DNA of 64,000 bases. It comes from Phallusia mammillata (Eukaryota > Chordata > Ascidiacea > Phlebobranchia > Ascidiidae). Numbering within the stretch: position 1 is the stretch's first letter; each line of letters opens with the position of its first letter. Location of the stretch: NCBI GenBank assembly GCA_003260075.1, contig QLIY01000278.1:109058-173057 (forward strand), given 5' to 3'. Position numbers and translations under genes: made by a program. Below are positions 26,207-37,523 of this stretch, one piece after another. The notes below the pieces were generated by a model. That model saw only the letters and a program-made list of their open reading frames with translations, ran no database searches and was not told the DNA's origin.

Positions 26207-26520
26207 GAACGTTAAGGTCTCATCAGTGCAGCTGGTGACGAGAGGTCGGCCGTATATTGGATAGCCATTCAACGGCACTCCAGTTTTTGGGAGTAACAGG
26301 GTAGACAAACCCATGCATCATCTAGTCTGTGCGATGCCACAACTGGACATACACGACATGGGGAACTGGCTCATAATTGCCAGGCAACTGCTTAGTAACC
26401 AAAGTGAAGCCGGCTCAGTGGAAAAGCACCGTGCCAGTAAGTGGTAAGCTGCAGGGAATGTACACTGCTTCGATCTATACGGTCTCATCAGTTATAGGTC
26501 TATACAGTGTGCACTGTCTA
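26207..26520. mobile_element. Inverted-repeat family element
   Basis: Shares with 22332-22595 the segments AGCTGGTGACGAGAG, CAACGGCACTCCAGTTT and GGAACTGGCTCATAAT..GCCA. The right end reads CAGTGTGCACTGTC. A hAT-like MITE begins 4 bp beyond it. Confidence 0.65.
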
Positions 26521-26523
26521 CAG

Positions 26524-26967
26524 CAGTGGTTCTCAACCAGGGGTCCTCGGCCCCTAGGGGTCCACGACAACTTCGGAAAAAAACGAGATTGATAAATCGC
26601 GATTTAAAAAAACGCATCAACGTGTTAAAATAGCATGAAATTTGTTTGAAAACATTCTTCACAGGCGAAAACAAAATACATTGTAACATTTATAACCCCA
26701 TTGTGGCGCAACAGCCGTAAATTGTCAGTGGCAAACAACGTTACATCACAATGTAATGGGTCTTTCATGTTAATGCACGATGTCCCAACCCAAACCAAAG
26801 TGATTGAAATTTTGGTCCTGGACCGAACGTGGTCGGCATTTAATGCACCATGTATAGGTTGCTTGATATTAAAAAAGTACAAAAAGCCACCTTCACCTTC
26901 AAGGGGTCCGCAATTAGATTTCAGTGTCGAAAAGGGTCCGCAAGGACAAAAAGGTTGAGAACCACTG
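26524..26967. mobile_element. hAT-like MITE without clean target duplication
   Basis: Left end CAGTGGTTCTCAACCAGGGG, right end AAAGGTTGAGAACCACTG. GGGGTCC motifs lie near both ends. The final 18 bp are repeated once more (to about 26987). The left flank resembles the end of the inverted-repeat family, whose other half resumes after the MITE, so it probably inserted there. Confidence 0.75.
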
Positions 26968-27899
26968 GCAAAAAGGTTGAGAACCACAGCTTATCATTTA
27001 CTGGATCGATGCTTTTAGTTTTTGGTTTTTAGAAATCTATTTATTTTGCAAGAGCATTCTGCATATGTTGGGTACGCTAGTATCCAAATTCGCGTACAGT
27101 CAGGAAAAATATAGTTGCTCATATTTTTAAAAAAATGTCATTTTTTCTTTCGTCGTTATTTTGTCTCAATTCAAACTAACTGAGTGAATATATATTATTC
27201 TGCTTGAAAAATTTAGTTAAGATGTATTATTGGGCTAAATGATAATCATGTTTTCACACTAAAAAAAATAGTAATACATATAGACATGATTGTACAATAT
27301 GAATAAAAGAAAGCACAAAAATAATATTTACTCGCTTTACTAAAAAAAACTGTATTATTTGTTTGGAACAGCATCGCAAAACAATAAACACTTTTTGATA
27401 GGAAACAAACTGCTGTAATACACGATTAAATTGTACTTTTTTGTTTCATTTATTGAGTTTAAATAAGCTTATTCAATAACACTGGCTTTATTGATTTAAA
27501 TGCTTGTCAAATCAGTGTTTTTAATTTGAACTTTTAGTGAAGGTTAAACTCTATAACATATGCAAATAAATGTTGGTATATTTTTTTGTATGAAATAAAT
27601 GTGACGAATATGATTACAAGATAAATTGTGCAAATGCAATCATGTCAAATAGTAATAATAAAGAAAATATATAATTTTCAAATTTCGCACGAATACCAGA
27701 CACTGCGGTACATTTAAAGAACAGACAAACTCGGTTAATTACATAATTCGAATAATTTTAAAGGCATTGGTTATCCCAGGTAATAAGTTAAATTGCATAA
27801 CAAAGCTTTATATGTTGGTTATGCGATTAACCGGATTCGCCTGTGTTCAGTGATACGATGTTAAATACAGATGTGTGGAGTTGATTCCAATTTTCTATC

Positions 27900-29932
27900 C
27901 TATTCTTTAATCTTGTCTGGAAATAAAAACAGGAAAACTTAAGTATTATCAGAATAAAACGATAAACATTTATATTCAAACAATACGATAACATGTTGTA
28001 GGCATAACTCTATGCTGGAATTTGTTTAACCTAGTCCCATTATCATGATTTTTTGTACTATTCTGTGCCATCATTTTATATGCAGTATTAAAATTAATAA
28101 AATGCAACCATTAAATTGGTCGAAAAGTAAATGGTTACTGTTACACGCAAAGCTGGTGGTTTAAGTCTTGCCGCTACCGTTTGTTTTTAATGAGGACGGT
28201 AAGCTACACTATAAGCAAAAGCATAGTGAGGTAGTACAGAAAATTAGAAATTACATCGAAAAACGGAATTATTTCAATTTAAGTCTTGCTTGCAAAGGAA
28301 TGTAGTTTAATGTATACGAATCTGTGAAAAACTGAGAGTTGTACTAGAACTAAACTTAAACCTGCGAACCAGTTTGAGTCGTTTAATTTAACAAACCTTA
28401 ACCGAAATCTAACCGTAAAATGAATTTTTAGTAAAACGTAGTAAGTTATTAAACATTTGAGAAAGTCATAGGGTGTGTCAAAATTGACAAAGAATAAGGT
28501 CTTACGAAGTGTACGATCCAAGTCCTTTAAGAATTAAACAAGGCCGTGGAGATAATCGGTAGAATTTAAATGAAAGATAATAGGCATTAAACTGATCAAA
28601 ATAAAACTGAAACTTATGCGCACCAGGTAATTTGCCTGCACCGAATATTTTGGAAATCTAAACGAACTTTATCCATAAAACAGTAAAAAATGAACCCGAA
28701 CAGAACCTTAACCATATGACAAGCGCCTCAACTCCCTGATTAAAAATAAGTTACTTGAATTTTGAGTTTGATACGCAATGTGAGCTATTAACATTGAAGG
28801 GCATTGTTTCGTAAAAAGTTTTACCACGCCTAGTTAATGAAAAAGTTAATGAAACAGGCAATTACATCATGGTTAAACACTACTAACAAGCTATGGTTTA
28901 CCATTGCAGCATCGTGACTGTGGTTATTAATAAAAGATCAACTTTACATTTAACGCTGATGGGAAATTATATGTCGTGTTATTCTCTGTTATTGAATCAT
29001 GTTGGGTTACTCGTAAAGCCAATTAGTATGCAACAGTTAAAGGTTAGCATGCAGGCTTTGTAAATTAACAACTTATGCTATGTGTATTAAATACCAAATT
29101 GCAAACGGCTCTTATTTCGCTAAACTACTTCATATAACGAGCGTCTTTGATTATATTTCAATCGTGATTTGTTTGGTACACTTTTATCCTTGGTGGGCGG
29201 GAAGCGCCTAAATGCGTAATGCTTGCAATGAGTCCACCGTCAAGCGCCTCTTTTTATTGCAATGTCGTCAGATCATATTTTATTAGATTTTTTTCAAGAG
29301 AGATCAAGTTTAGCCAAGGGATCGGCAACATTTTTGCACTGCGGACTCCTTGAAAACTAAAATTTTATCGCCGACCGGGCTTTAAAAGACAACAAATGTT
29401 CCGCTATGACAATTTATTACACTTGAACTGGTCAACGCGGCAGTGTTCAAGGATTGCATTACATAAACCACTAAAGCATTAAATATATGGCGCCTAAGTT
29501 TTCCGCAAACTAGTGGTCATTATATGATCAGTAGCTTATAAATGCACAGTCTATGCACCGAGGATTGTGCTGTTTTACGTTAGGTAAATTTGCTGTACTT
29601 TAAGCAAAGTTGTCTAACGCAGTTTTGCTCTCTGCAGAGAGTGTTTCACCCAATTGGTTTGAGGTTTTCTGTTTCAAAGGCTTTATTAAAACAAAACTGC
29701 CAGAAATTTTTTACAGTAAATCCATGATAATAGTTTTATCTATGCATTAAAAAAATAAACATTAGCTCTAGGTCAGTTTTGGTTTGAATTAGGACACTTA
29801 TCAAGTCACTGGAAAATCAAGATTTTATTTACAACATGGTTTAGTTCCTAAGACACTTTCTGTTCAATAAAAAAATAACTTAGAAATACTTAGAAGAATT
29901 TCAATTTCATAGGTGAAAAAAGTAAGGTTTTT

Positions 29933-29996
<64 letters not shown>

Positions 29997-32900
29997 ATTA
30001 TTTTTATGATGAGTTCAAGTAAGAGACTTTGTTGATGTTGCAGAAAAAAAACGCCTATAGCTCAATTGATACAGCGCAAATTTGGGAAAGACTCTTGTCG
30101 TGGGTTCGAATCCGACCGTTTCTAACCCGTGTTTGCCACATTGGAATGTTTGGTGACCGGCTAATTCGGTATAACGCCTTAAATAGATACTTATGATTTA
30201 AATATGAGTGTACTGTGATCGCTTGTGCTTTAGGACTGATCCCAGTTACAAACTTATGTTCATCTGTATATACTTAGCATAGGTTTATATTATAATCTTG
30301 AATGAAATGTTCTGACATTAATGTCTATCGTGTATAGGTCACACGTGATAAAGCGAATACATACTTACATGCCGCCCCTACAACAGCCAGGGCAGTTGCA
30401 AATACGTTGAAAATAAAAGCCACCCAGCTAAGATAGAAGCTGTAGCCAAATGTTGCAAAACCCGAATATTTTCCAGTGAACACCGCACAGCATATCATGA
30501 TGAAAATCACTGAAAAAATAAAATAAAATATCAATGTTAAAAAGACCGTGCTATTAGCTCACTGTATTGTTACTACGGTTTTGTAACTAGATTTCCAAGT
30601 GTTTTTGATTTTTTTGTAGGTGTATAACTTTAATTTATAAACAAAAGTCAATGCGCAAAGTGGTAATATTTGTAACTAGTACATGCAAAGATAAAGACAT
30701 TGACTTTGTTATGCCGAAAATACTTTAACCGGGTCCGTTTTGTTATTTTTAGTTATACGGCAGTAATTACACATTGAGAATCAACCATTTTTGAGCAGTT
30801 GAACGAACGAAAACGTCACGTACCCCTTGTACAAGACCAAATAACTGATGTCATTATTATCTGCAAACAACCTTTTCAAAAAATTTGTTTAGTTACACAC
30901 TGTCGAGAATTCAAAATGACTTGCTAGATACTTCGTTGCTTTATACTATTTCAACGCACCTCTGCATACCAAACAATGTCTACTTGCAAAGACACATGCA
31001 TACCAATATACATGTAAAATACCCCAAAGTCCGCCCAAACAACGCAACCCGCAACCAGTGACAAAAACCCTCCTCTCGATATTGTAAACCAGGGGTGGGC
31101 ATCCAGCGGCCGGCGGGCCACATGCGGCCCTTTGATTAAAGTTGTGCGGCCCGCAGAGTCACTTGTATTTCAAATGTGCTCACAAACGAGTCCAATTATT
31201 TCATTTTTTGAGCAATTTAGTGCACCCGGTGCTAGTTTTCTGCGATCTGACAATATGCTGGTAGAATCAAAAGCGAATTTTGCTTGTAGTAAGTCATTTT
31301 TGGTAACGAAGTAAAATCACCTTGTGTTATATAAAGGTGCGGCCGGGATCTTATCGTCGCAATTGTTTTTGGCCCCACAGTGACAAACGTTGCCCACCCC
31401 TGTTGTAAACAAACCAAATTGGGCTGGAAAACCGCCACCCTTTCACGCTGTATGTTGTGCATTCCAATTTGGCATTACATATATATTTTTGTAAAAGCAT
31501 ATGAGTCAATAAATGATAAGCTGCAGACAGTGCACACTGTTTCGACCTATAAGGTCTCAGACCTTATAGGTCGAAACAGTGTGCACTGTCTGCAGCATAT
31601 ATATTTTTGTTTATGAATATGTAGTAAGTTTACACTCACTTGCAACTCCAGTCAGCACGGTTCCGGCAACCTTCAACGGCATTTTGTTTTTGTAGAAGGT
31701 GAAACCAAAGCAGCCAAGAGCCCCGATTTGGCACAAAATGGCCATGACTCCAAAAGCGGCACTAGCTTGGTAAAAATCTGGCATGGCCTCTGCAACCGAA
31801 ACACAAAGGTTAGAAATATTTGTTTTTGTTCTTGCATTTCCGGCCTTGTAAATTTGCTTGGGTATTTGTTTTTCAGTTATAATGTGCCGTTTTATGTACC
31901 TTTATTAGATTGGTATTGATTTGAGTCAAACACAAGATGTTAACAACTAAATTGTTTTTGTTTGAAAAAGGATTTTTCTGGAAGCGTTTTCTGTCTGTTT
32001 ATGCTGTATTTTCTAACAGTATATGTTCAAAAAAGATTTAAAAATGTTTAATCGTAAAATTGAAAATGGTATTGTGGAAAAAATGTTCCACTGTACAAAT
32101 TGCATGCAAAAAAATGAAAAAAGGCATTTGTAATCATTGTAACATGGGAAAGGCATTTTTTCAACTACGGATCAGCCAGATATTATGTTGCCGTGCAAAT
32201 GTTGACAAATAAATATGTAGTATTTGGTGTGTGCAAAAACATTACAACTTAACAGGCTTAAGTTTAGTAGCTTTGTTGCAATACCGCGTTCCCAAGTAGA
32301 GATGCCCCCCCCCCATATGTAGTAAGTTTACACTCACTTGCAACTCCAGTCAGCACGGTTCCTGCAACTTTCAATGGCATTTTGTTTTTGTAGAATGTAA
32401 AACCAAAGCAGCCAAGAGCCCCAATTTGACACAAAATGGCCATGACTCCAAAAGCGGCACTAGCTTGGTAAAAATCTGGCATGGCCTCTGCAACCGAAAC
32501 ACAAAGGTTAGAAATATTTGTTTTTGTTCTTGCATTTCCGGCCTTGTAAATTTGCTTGGGTATTTGTTTTTCAGTTATAATGTGCCGTTTTATGTACCTT
32601 TATTAGATTGGTATTGATTTGAGTCAAACACAAGATGTTAACAACTAAATTGTTTTTGTTTGAAAAAGGATTTTTCTGGAAGCGTTTTCTGTCTGTTTAT
32701 GCTGTATTTTCTAACATTATATGTTTAAAAAAGATTTAAAAATGTTTAATCGTAAAATTGAAAATGATATTGTGGAAAAAAATTTCCACTGTACAAATCG
32801 CATGCAAAAAATGAAAAAAGGGCATTTGTAATCATTGTAATATGGGAAGGGCATTTTTTTCCAGCTACGGATCAGCCAGATATTATGTTGCCGTGCGAAT

Positions 32901-33301
32901 GTTGGTAAATAAATATGTAATATTTGGTGTATGCAAAAACATTACAACTTAACAGGCTTAAGTTAGTAGCTTTGTTGCAATACCGCGTTCCCAAGTAGAG
33001 ATAAAAATAGTTATTTAATTTGTTTTGCTGTCCTAAGGAGTGGCTATAGTTGCCACTTTTGAGCTGACATTTATGTTTACCAACTACAACTTTAGACATT
33101 AAACAGCGATATGAATACAAAACCGTTAAACTCACGCGTATTCATGTTGCGACATTCTCCTCTGTGGCAGAAACGGAATAATCCCCAGGAGGATTGGCCA
33201 GCCAAGGTCCATACAGGTGATGCTACACCAATAATTGTGAGAAGTAGGGTGATACCCAAAAGAGCCATTAGGCCACCAATAATTGGATTAATTTTCACCA
33301 T
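27900..33301 (-). CDS. PMP22/claudin-like tetraspan paralogue (4 exons, exon 2 doubled)
   Basis: Minus-strand exons are 33301-33136 (166 nt), 32487-32338 (150), 30509-30369 (141) and 27916-27900 (17 nt with stop), all introns in phase 1, giving 157 residues. Exon 1: MVKINP, TM1, PVW, then SWGLFRFC-x4-C, the best match to the W/GLW..C...C claudin-PMP22 loop in this window. Exon 2: YQASAAFGVM and TM2. Exon 3: TM3 and GYSFYLSW entering TM4, three codons shorter in the loop than the paralogues. Exon 4 adds YKIKE. A second copy of exon 2 lies at 31789-31640. An AG acceptor lies 24 nt before the ATG (33326-33327) and a TATA-like TATATAAAC at about 33341-33349. A probable plasma-membrane tetraspan; the function is otherwise unknown. 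Confidence 0.88.
29935..29996. repeat. C62 homopolymer
   Basis: An uninterrupted run of 62 C in an intron, preceded by AAGGTTTTTGT, almost the same context as the C91 run at 25938. No flanking duplication is evident. Confidence 0.9.
30050..30245 (+). mobile_element. tRNA-derived SINE (fullest family 1 copy)
   Basis: The head has an A box TAGCTCAATTGATACAGCGC and B box GTGGGTTCGAATCCGACC. The body reads CACATTGGAATGTTTGGTGA, then CCGGCTAATTCGGTATAACG and CCTTAAATAG. The tail is GTGTACTGTGATCGCTTGTG. The tRNA-like head with a unique body is the SINE layout. Confidence 0.7.
31090..31402. mobile_element. hAT-type MITE, 313 bp
   Basis: Left end CAGGGGTGGGCATCC, right end CGTTGCCCACCCCTG. The 8-bp target duplication TTGTAAAC is perfect (31082-31089, 31403-31410). 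Inside, GCGGCCGGCGGGCCACATGC and GTGCGGCCCGCAG resemble well-known hAT-derived MITE ends. Non-coding. Confidence 0.92.
31520..31596. repeat. Perfect 38-bp palindrome with 1-nt loop
   Basis: Arms 31520-31557 and 31559-31596 are exact inverse copies around a single C. The arm sequence (CTGCAGACAGTGCACACTGT, then TTCGACCTATAAGG) matches the ends of the inverted-repeat family at 22332 and 26207, so this is that element reduced to its two ends. Confidence 0.9.
31615..33003. repeat. 690-bp direct duplication carrying exon 2, C10 at junction
   Basis: 31615-32304 and 32315-33003 are near-identical and each holds a complete 150-nt exon 2 with both splice sites. The junction is C10 (32305-32314). Left and right copies both end in ACCGCGTTCCCAAGTAGAGAT. 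The seven differences inside the exon are all synonymous. Confidence 0.92.
31640..31789 (-). CDS. Second copy of tetraspan exon 2
   Basis: Acceptor TTGCAG and donor GTGAGT are intact, the length (150 nt, phase 1 at both ends) equals that of 32338-32487, and it encodes exactly the same residues despite seven base changes. It could be an alternative exon, but with C10 between the copies an allele misjoined in tandem is more likely. Confidence 0.8.
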
Positions 33302-33459
33302 TTTTAAGTCTTAGTTATGTATTTCCTGCAAAATATACTGTTTATATAGTTAGATTTGGCTGTTATGCATACATATGACATGGCAGCCAACAGACAGCAA
33401 AATTTTATACAATGGCTATTTGCAGTATCTTTTAAAGTTTTTTCAGTAACTTTCAGGTG

Positions 33460-33700
33460 AATGACATTGTTAACTTAGTGGATGAGGTGATATAGTGTAT
33501 GCCAGTGTACAGCAATAGGAAAAAGTAAAAGGACCAATCGTTTACGTCTGATCGATATATTTTTCATTTAACCCCCCCCCCCGTGAATGACATTGTTAAC
33601 TTAGTGGATGAGGTGATATAGTGTATGCCACTGTACAGCAATAAGAAAAAGTAAAAAATACAAAGGACCAATCGTTTACGTCTTATCGATATATTTTTAA
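33460..33700. repeat. Direct duplication with C11 at the junction
   Basis: GTGAATGACATTGTTAACTT and the next 100 bp lie before and after C11 (33572-33582), with small differences. Confidence 0.88.
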
Positions 33701-34083
33701 TTCAACTTCTAACAACCAGTGATAAGCTAAACGGCAGATATAGACGCAATAGGCGACATATTTCTTTGCTCAAACCTTTCTACAACATTAAGAACGATTC
33801 CCAACAAGATTTGAAGCCTTGACATTGCACTTGAATTCATAATAACACAAGCTAACAATTTTCCTGTCTGAAATTGCTGTCTTCTTTCTGCTAAAAGCAA
33901 TACAATGCCTACAAGCATAACATGTAAACACAGAAATACCAGCTAACTTCGCACGCTTTAACCTACAGAAACGACATGCAAATTAATCACGTGACAAGCA
34001 AGCCACACCCTGCTCTCTTTTTTAACCTTTGCGGTACTAAACAAGATATCACGATTGAATGTTAATCAATTGACCCCCCCCCC

Positions 34084-34770
34084 ATACCACATCAATACTA
34101 CACACATATAAAATACAGTAAAACAATAAGTACACAAACAAATACTTAAATGCGGTTTCACATTCAAACTTTTTTTTCAATTGTTACGGCATTTTGAATT
34201 TTATCTTCCAAGTAGATTTAGATTTTTTTAAATGCCCCAAAAGAATAGCAAATGTTAAACCTTGTTATAATTCAACCGATAAATTGATTTTAGTAGTCCC
34301 CCCCCCCTGAAAAAATGCCTGCCTGGCTTCTATCAGGCTTTGTTTGCACAACACGTATTGGTTGCCACACACGGACATTGTCATATTCGAAATATAGTTT
34401 TAGGGTTGTTCAATGGTAATATGAGGCGGGACACTATTATGTATGTCTAGAGCAGTGGTTCTTAACCTTTTTATAACGGCCGAACCCCTACGACAGTGGT
34501 TCTTAACCTTTTTATGACGGCCGAACCCCTACGATATTCTTCAGCCTCCCCCCCCCCATACCACATCAATACTACACACATATAAAATACAGTAAAACAA
34601 TAAGTGCACAAACAAATACTTAAATGCGGTTTCACATCCAAGCTTTTTTATCTTGCAAGTAGATTTAGATTTTTTTAAATGCCCCAAAAGATTTTTTTTT
34701 AAATGCCCCAAAAGAATAAATGTTAAACCATGTTATAATTCAACCGATAAATTGATTTTAGTAGTTCAAA
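34084..34770. repeat. Duplicated segment bounded by C runs
   Basis: ATACCACATCAATACTACAC starts right after C10 at 34074-34083 and again right after C10 at 34548-34557. The first copy stops at another C run (34297). Both include TTTTTTAAATGCCCCAAAAG. Confidence 0.88.
34453..34547 (+). mobile_element. Doubled left end of a hAT element
   Basis: CAGTGGTTCTTAACCTTTTT begins at 34453 and again at 34494, each followed by ACGGCCGAACCCCTACGA. It may be the left end of the element whose transposase C-terminus lies at 35417. An inverse end with the same sequence occurs alone at 55208-55223. No matching right end was found locally. Confidence 0.6.
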
Positions 34771-35416
34771 CCCAGTCAATAATACAACGCAACACATCGC
34801 TAAAACGAAAATGGGAATTGCATTTCATTTTGCTTGACATATAGTAGTGAATTTCTAAATTGCTTCTTTCGAGAGGGTGCCAAAGCGACATGTATGTTCA
34901 ATTTTATGTGACTTTGCTAAATTACCTTGCAGTTTATCACGTCTCGTGCTACACAAAGACCATAACTGTGCGCTGACAAGACTTTGATTTGTTACTTGCA
35001 ATGAAATAAGTTCAGTTTGTTGCCACAAGATATTCGTTAATGCACATCACGAAGCAGAAGAATACAATCTAAATCGTCATTTGGCGTGCAGTGTAAACAA
35101 ACGTTGTTTTACGGGTTCATGTTTCTTTTTCATCACTGTGTTATGTTGGATTGTTATGGTGTGAAAAAATAGATATTCCACCTGTTGTGTGGTTTTACAG
35201 TTTCTAACACGAAGCTGACCACCAGTCATAAGTAAAGCTGCCAATTTAAAGTAAAAAATAAACAGACCCGTTAAAAAAATACACACAAATGAAACAAAAT
35301 ACACACAATAACACAAATGAAAAGTAGCATTCATATAACTTACGTCGTCAACATGCATTATAGCACCATCAACGTACAATGGTCGCTTTGTTCCACTGTG
35401 CACGACAGAGTTACCG

Positions 35417-35776
35417 ATGTTTGAGCAGCACACGGAGGCAAGTTCTGTAAACGAAGCGAAGTTAGCTTATCGCGCTATGAATTCCGAACTACGCCAGTTA
35501 TTCACGCAGGTGTTTATTTTGCTCAAACTGCTTTGGGTGTGCCCTGTCATCTCTTGTGAATGCGAGCGAAGTTTTTCAACACTTCGGCGTTTAAAAACAT
35601 GGCTGAGAAGCACGACTACCCAGGTTCGCTTAAATCATCTAGCTGTTTGTCACGTGCATTCAGATTTACTTGATCAAGTACCGGTTGAAGAAATCACTAG
35701 AGTTTGTTGCTGTTTCGGAAATTCGTCGAAATCATGTTTGGACATATTTGACAACAAAACTGATTATAGGTCATAG
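35417..35776 (+). pseudogene. hAT transposase C-terminal fragment (ZMYM/TTF-finger type)
   Basis: 119 codons. After a variable start the frame reads LFTQVFILLKLLWVCPVISC, then ECERSFSTLRRLKTWLRSTT and RLNHLAVCHVHSDLLDQV. C-E-R-S-F-S-x-L-R-R-L-K-x-x-L-R-S and the later LNHL are the hAT-family dimerisation signature seen in ZMYM-like transposases. There is no catalytic domain upstream, so it is a remnant or a last exon. An AATAAA lies near 35908. The sequence after it (from about 35740) is repeated near 38738 and 40419 as part of the zinc-finger block. Confidence 0.8.
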
Positions 35777-37523
35777 ATATTTTCGTTTGTCATTTTGTTG
35801 TTTGTTAACAATACACAAAAAATGCTAAAACTTAAAAAACAGTTTTCATTTTTACTCTTTGAGTTTACTGCAAAGGTTTCGAGGCAATGTATTATGTGTT
35901 GTCAAATAAAATCTGTTTTGTGGCGTCATGACTTCCCCAATCGAGATGACGTCATCTACTCACAGCAGTCATAGGTCCCCCCAATAATTGTACTGGATTT
36001 TCGCCCCTGCTGCATAAGTCTTAAGAAATAGCCATGCCATGACGAGTATTATGTAATATAGCGATGTTAATTAAATATTGTTTTGTGCGTTGTTTTTATA
36101 AAATTTTCCACTGCCAAACATTTAACGAATGCTGGATACAATAGTCACTTCTCAACGTTGTTTGTCCTACTACACTGAATTGCTCAATAGCCCTTTAGTT
36201 ACTTGCTTTTTTGCCACGTCGAAGCTTTAGTATCAAATAAACAAAACCAACCAAGTTCTGCAGGGTCAAAGCGGTCCAAGGCGTGAACACTCAAGTCGAA
36301 GACCTTAATACTTACAAAACTGGTGATTGGAATTGTGTATGACAACTATTTTTTTACTTGTTGAAAAAATGTTTTGCGTCACGTCAGACGACTTACTCAA
36401 AGAGCGTTTGCATACTTTGTAAAATGATCCATATTATTTTCGAATTGTCCAGAAACGCTACGCAGCATTTTAACTCATCTCTTGCTATGTGATCTAATGT
36501 CAAACTGGTAAATTCCTTCCTGTAACACGAGAACGTGCAAAACTCGCATGTCGCAGCTGCATAACCGATTCCTGTCTAAATTACATCGCGCACGCGCAAG
36601 AGCTGGTCATTGTAGCCTAGTTGGTAGTTTACAGTGTCAAGCTAGTGCGTAGTATGTTAGTACGATTTCGTTTAATATCGTTCATAACTAAGATATTACC
36701 TTATCGCTTTTTATGCTGCATTAGATTTGAGAAAGGAAAAACTGTTTTAAGCCAAAAAACGTGACTGCAGTTGTCAAACAAAGCAACCGAAGCGAAAATT
36801 AACATTGAACAAGGATAGATTTTTCGGGGGCGTAAAAGGTAATTCTATATATGCTGTAATCTCTTAATCTGCAAACTGTAAGACCCAATAAACATAAAGT
36901 ACATAACAATATTATTTCTTCAATAGAATAAAATGTTTTTTAGCTTAGCTTTGACCGCTCTCCGCTAACACATTTACCTGAAGATTAATACATATATATC
37001 TGCTCCATTACCTTTGTGTGTTAAATGGATTTAATGCTGCAAAAACGGTTAGTTATTTTGCCAGTGGAACCTATCCCATCGGTTGTTTGTCTCAGTTTGT
37101 GACCAATGTAAATCACGCTGGAAATCGGACAAGCTGGAAAAGGAAATTGTTGCACAGCTGACTGCCACATTGCGAAGCCAGTTAATGCAGTTAATTAGTA
37201 TGTAACCTCAGTCGAAAGTTAGAAATAAAATAGTTAAGCGCATGCACTGTGTTTGTCCGTTTTAATGCAGTTTTAGGTAAGCGTTGTAACGCACAAAAAG
37301 TTTTGCAATACTGACGGCTTTACCGTGGTCAGACTTAATTGTTTCAGATGTTCATAAGTTTTCACTTTATTTGGACTTATTGGTTCTTTTTTTCAAAGTG
37401 GCATTCTTGGCTGTAGAGCATGAGATTGATGTTTCAAGAGGCATATGTTGACTTACACCAAAAATAAATTACAACTAGGTGATATTTGCGAAAAAATAAG
37501 GTGGAAATTTTAAAAAAGAAATA

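Larger units (their letters stand above)
24256..27899. other. Intergenic between two minus tetraspan genes
   Basis: Contains the C91 tract at 25938-26028, an inverted-repeat-family copy (26207-26520) and a hAT-like MITE (26524-26967). From 27050 to 27890 it is AT-rich with nothing recognised. Confidence 0.5.
27917..30368 (-). other. Intron 3 of minus tetraspan gene (27.9-33.3 kb)
   Basis: AT-rich. Holds one end of a MITE like 17225-17473 (near 29315, GGGATCGGCAACATTTTTGC), the C62 tract and a SINE (30050-30245). No exon is recognised. Confidence 0.65.
33302..35416. other. Repeat-rich intergenic DNA with C-run joined duplications
   Basis: Contains duplications at 33460-33700 (C11 at 33572-33582) and 34084-34770 (C runs at 34074, 34297 and 34548), and doubled ends of a hAT element at 34453. 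No gene is supported. The minus-strand frame at 35077-35433 has no recognised motif. Confidence 0.5.
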
